Origin: Chloroflexota bacterium
GTDB lineage: Bacteria > Chloroflexota > Limnocylindria > QHBO01
Direction: 5' to 3'
Length of the DNA stretch: 6,733 nucleotides
Assembly: GCA_023250255.1 (NCBI GenBank)
Contig: JAHFBB010000050.1
Coordinates: 1 to 6,733 of the forward strand
A program made the position numbers and the translations under genes. Numbering within the stretch: position 1 is the stretch's first letter; each line of letters opens with the position of its first letter. The notes under the pieces are model-generated. The model was not told the origin of the DNA. It ran no database searches and worked only from the letters and a program-made list of their open reading frames with translations. Positions 5,943-6,733 of the stretch are shown here, piece after piece.

Positions 5943-6733
5943 ATGATCGACCCCATCGCACTCACCCTGGGACCGCTGAAGATCCACTGGTACGGGATCA
6001 TCATCGCGACCGCGGTTCTGGTCGGAACGTGGCTCGGTCTGCGCGAAGCGCGCCGCCGGGGCGAGAGCACTGATCACGCCTGGTCGATGCTGATGGTGTG
6101 CATCGTGACCGGCGTCATCGGTGCGCGGGCGTACCACGTCATTCATGAGTGGGACACCATCTACGCCGACAACCCCGAGCTCATCGTTCAGATCTGGAAT
6201 GGCGGGATCGGCATCCCGGGCGCCCTCATCGGCGGCGTGGTGGGCATCTGGATCTACACCAAACGCAACCACCTGTCGTTCTGGCGCTGGGCGGATATCT
6301 TCGCCCCGGCCGTCCTCCTCGGCCAGGCCATCGGTCGCCTCGGCAACTGGGTCAACCAGGAGCTGTACGGTCCCCCCACCGACCTGCCCTGGGGAATCCC
6401 GATCGACGCGGAACACCGGGTGCCTCCCTATGACGATCTGGCCACCTACCCCGACGCAACCCGTTTCCATCCGCTGTTCGCCTACGAGGCCGGCCTGAAC
6501 CTGATCGGCATGGCTGTCCTGCTGTGGGTCGGCCGACGGTTCGCTGGTCGGTTGTACGACGGCGACATCGTGCTCATGTACTTCATCTGGTACGGGACCG
6601 TTCGGACGCTGCTGGAGGGGCTGCGGACCGGCAACTGGCTGGTGGGCGGGATCCCCACGGCCATGATCCTGGGTGTGAGCGCAGCCGTTGGCAGTGCCGT
6701 ATTCCTCGTTCTGCGTCATCTGATGGGCTGGGG
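5943..6733 (+). CDS. lgt: Prolipoprotein diacylglyceryl transferase (3' end cut by window)
   Basis: Lgt moves the diacylglyceryl group of phosphatidylglycerol onto the lipobox cysteine of prolipoproteins in the cytoplasmic membrane, the first step of lipoprotein maturation. The 263 residues visible include the family signature GRLGNWVNQELYG at 131-143, giving R132, N135 and E140 as counterparts of E. coli R143, N146 and E151. YGTVR at 217-221 matches the E. coli YGLFR segment with Y235 and R239. The early LGPLKIHWYG and the later RFHPLFAYE are typical, and multiple hydrophobic helices run throughout. The region of E. coli H103 (GGMSFHGG) reads GGIGIPGALIGG here, so that histidine is absent, as in actinobacterial-type enzymes. 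The ATG at 5943 fits the family N-terminus. No stop is reached, but the family's usual length suggests little is missing. Confidence 0.96.
   Translation, partial: MIDPIALTLGPLKIHWYGIIIATAVLVGTWLGLREARRRGESTDHAWSMLMVCIVTGVIGARAYHVIHEWDTIYADNPELIVQIWNGGIGIPGALIGGVVGIWIYTKRNHLSFWRWADIFAPAVLLGQAIGRLGNWVNQELYGPPTDLPWGIPIDAEHRVPPYDDLATYPDATRFHPLFAYEAGLNLIGMAVLLWVGRRFAGRLYDGDIVLMYFIWYGTVRTLLEGLRTGNWLVGGIPTAMILGVSAAVGSAVFLVLRHLMGW

Noticed and set aside
5857..5961. N-terminal extension of the MFS protein to 5961
   Set aside because: The extra 35 residues are Arg/Cys-rich, overlap the lgt start, and are unlike MFS N-termini; the ATG at 5856 has a normal short acidic lead before helix 1.
5868..6719. 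Long minus-strand open frame (283 codons) across lgt
   Set aside because: It is antisense to Lgt with its full signature. The translation is rich in Asp, Pro, His and Gln, lacks a recognisable fold, and would overlap the MFS promoter.
1..6733. Defence system, CRISPR array, mobile element, tRNA or rRNA
   Set aside because: No direct-repeat array, transposase or integrase motif, terminal inverted repeat, cloverleaf or rRNA-like segment was found; nearly all bases are in housekeeping-type genes with uniform composition.

Overview
The window is a compact, very GC-rich stretch of bacterial chromosome with eight protein-coding genes, almost no intergenic space and no RNA genes, CRISPR array or mobile element that I can see. 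High GC, GTG starts alongside ATG, and an apparent lack of Shine-Dalgarno sequences suggest a GC-rich Chloroflexota (for example the Ellin6529/Limnocylindria type) or an actinobacterial relative. That placement is an inference from style, not from a marker gene.

Layout, left to right. (1) 1-291, +: the C-terminal end of a larger protein with a helical, TPR-like repeat tail, cut by the window edge. (2) 310-1425, +: an M24 Xaa-Pro peptidase (prolidase type) with all five metal ligands. (3) 1422-2852, -: an M20 carnosinase-like dipeptidase with a complete metal site, convergent with gene 2 and sharing its stop-codon bases. (4) 2911-3474, +: a secreted, membrane-anchored protein with a TIMP/netrin-like (NTR) pattern, divergent from gene 3. 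(5) 3471-3743, -: a 90-residue three-helix membrane protein of unknown role, convergent with gene 4 and again sharing stop-codon bases. (6) 3764-4492, -: a PlsC-like glycerolipid acyltransferase. (7) 4489-5856, -: an MFS transporter whose stop overlaps the start of gene 6. (8) 5943 to the right edge, +: Lgt, prolipoprotein diacylglyceryl transferase, missing only its extreme C-terminus.

Functionally this looks like ordinary housekeeping: two cytosolic peptidases that together could finish peptide breakdown, then a membrane/lipid group (MFS, acyltransferase, small membrane protein) next to Lgt. Genes 7, 6 and 5 probably form one leftward transcription unit. I found no convincing new defence or biosynthetic system.

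The most interesting signals are in the architecture. Five of the six starts that could carry their own promoter have a TANNNT hexamer (a -10 element) 6 to 9 bases before the start codon, and none of these has a Shine-Dalgarno sequence, which predicts leaderless mRNAs. Both convergent gene pairs end tail-to-tail on a shared CTAG palindrome that supplies TAG stops to both strands, and four of the five CTAG sites in the window lie at stop codons. The TIMP-like protein has a Cys-x-Cys start right after its signal peptide and sits in the same window as Lgt.
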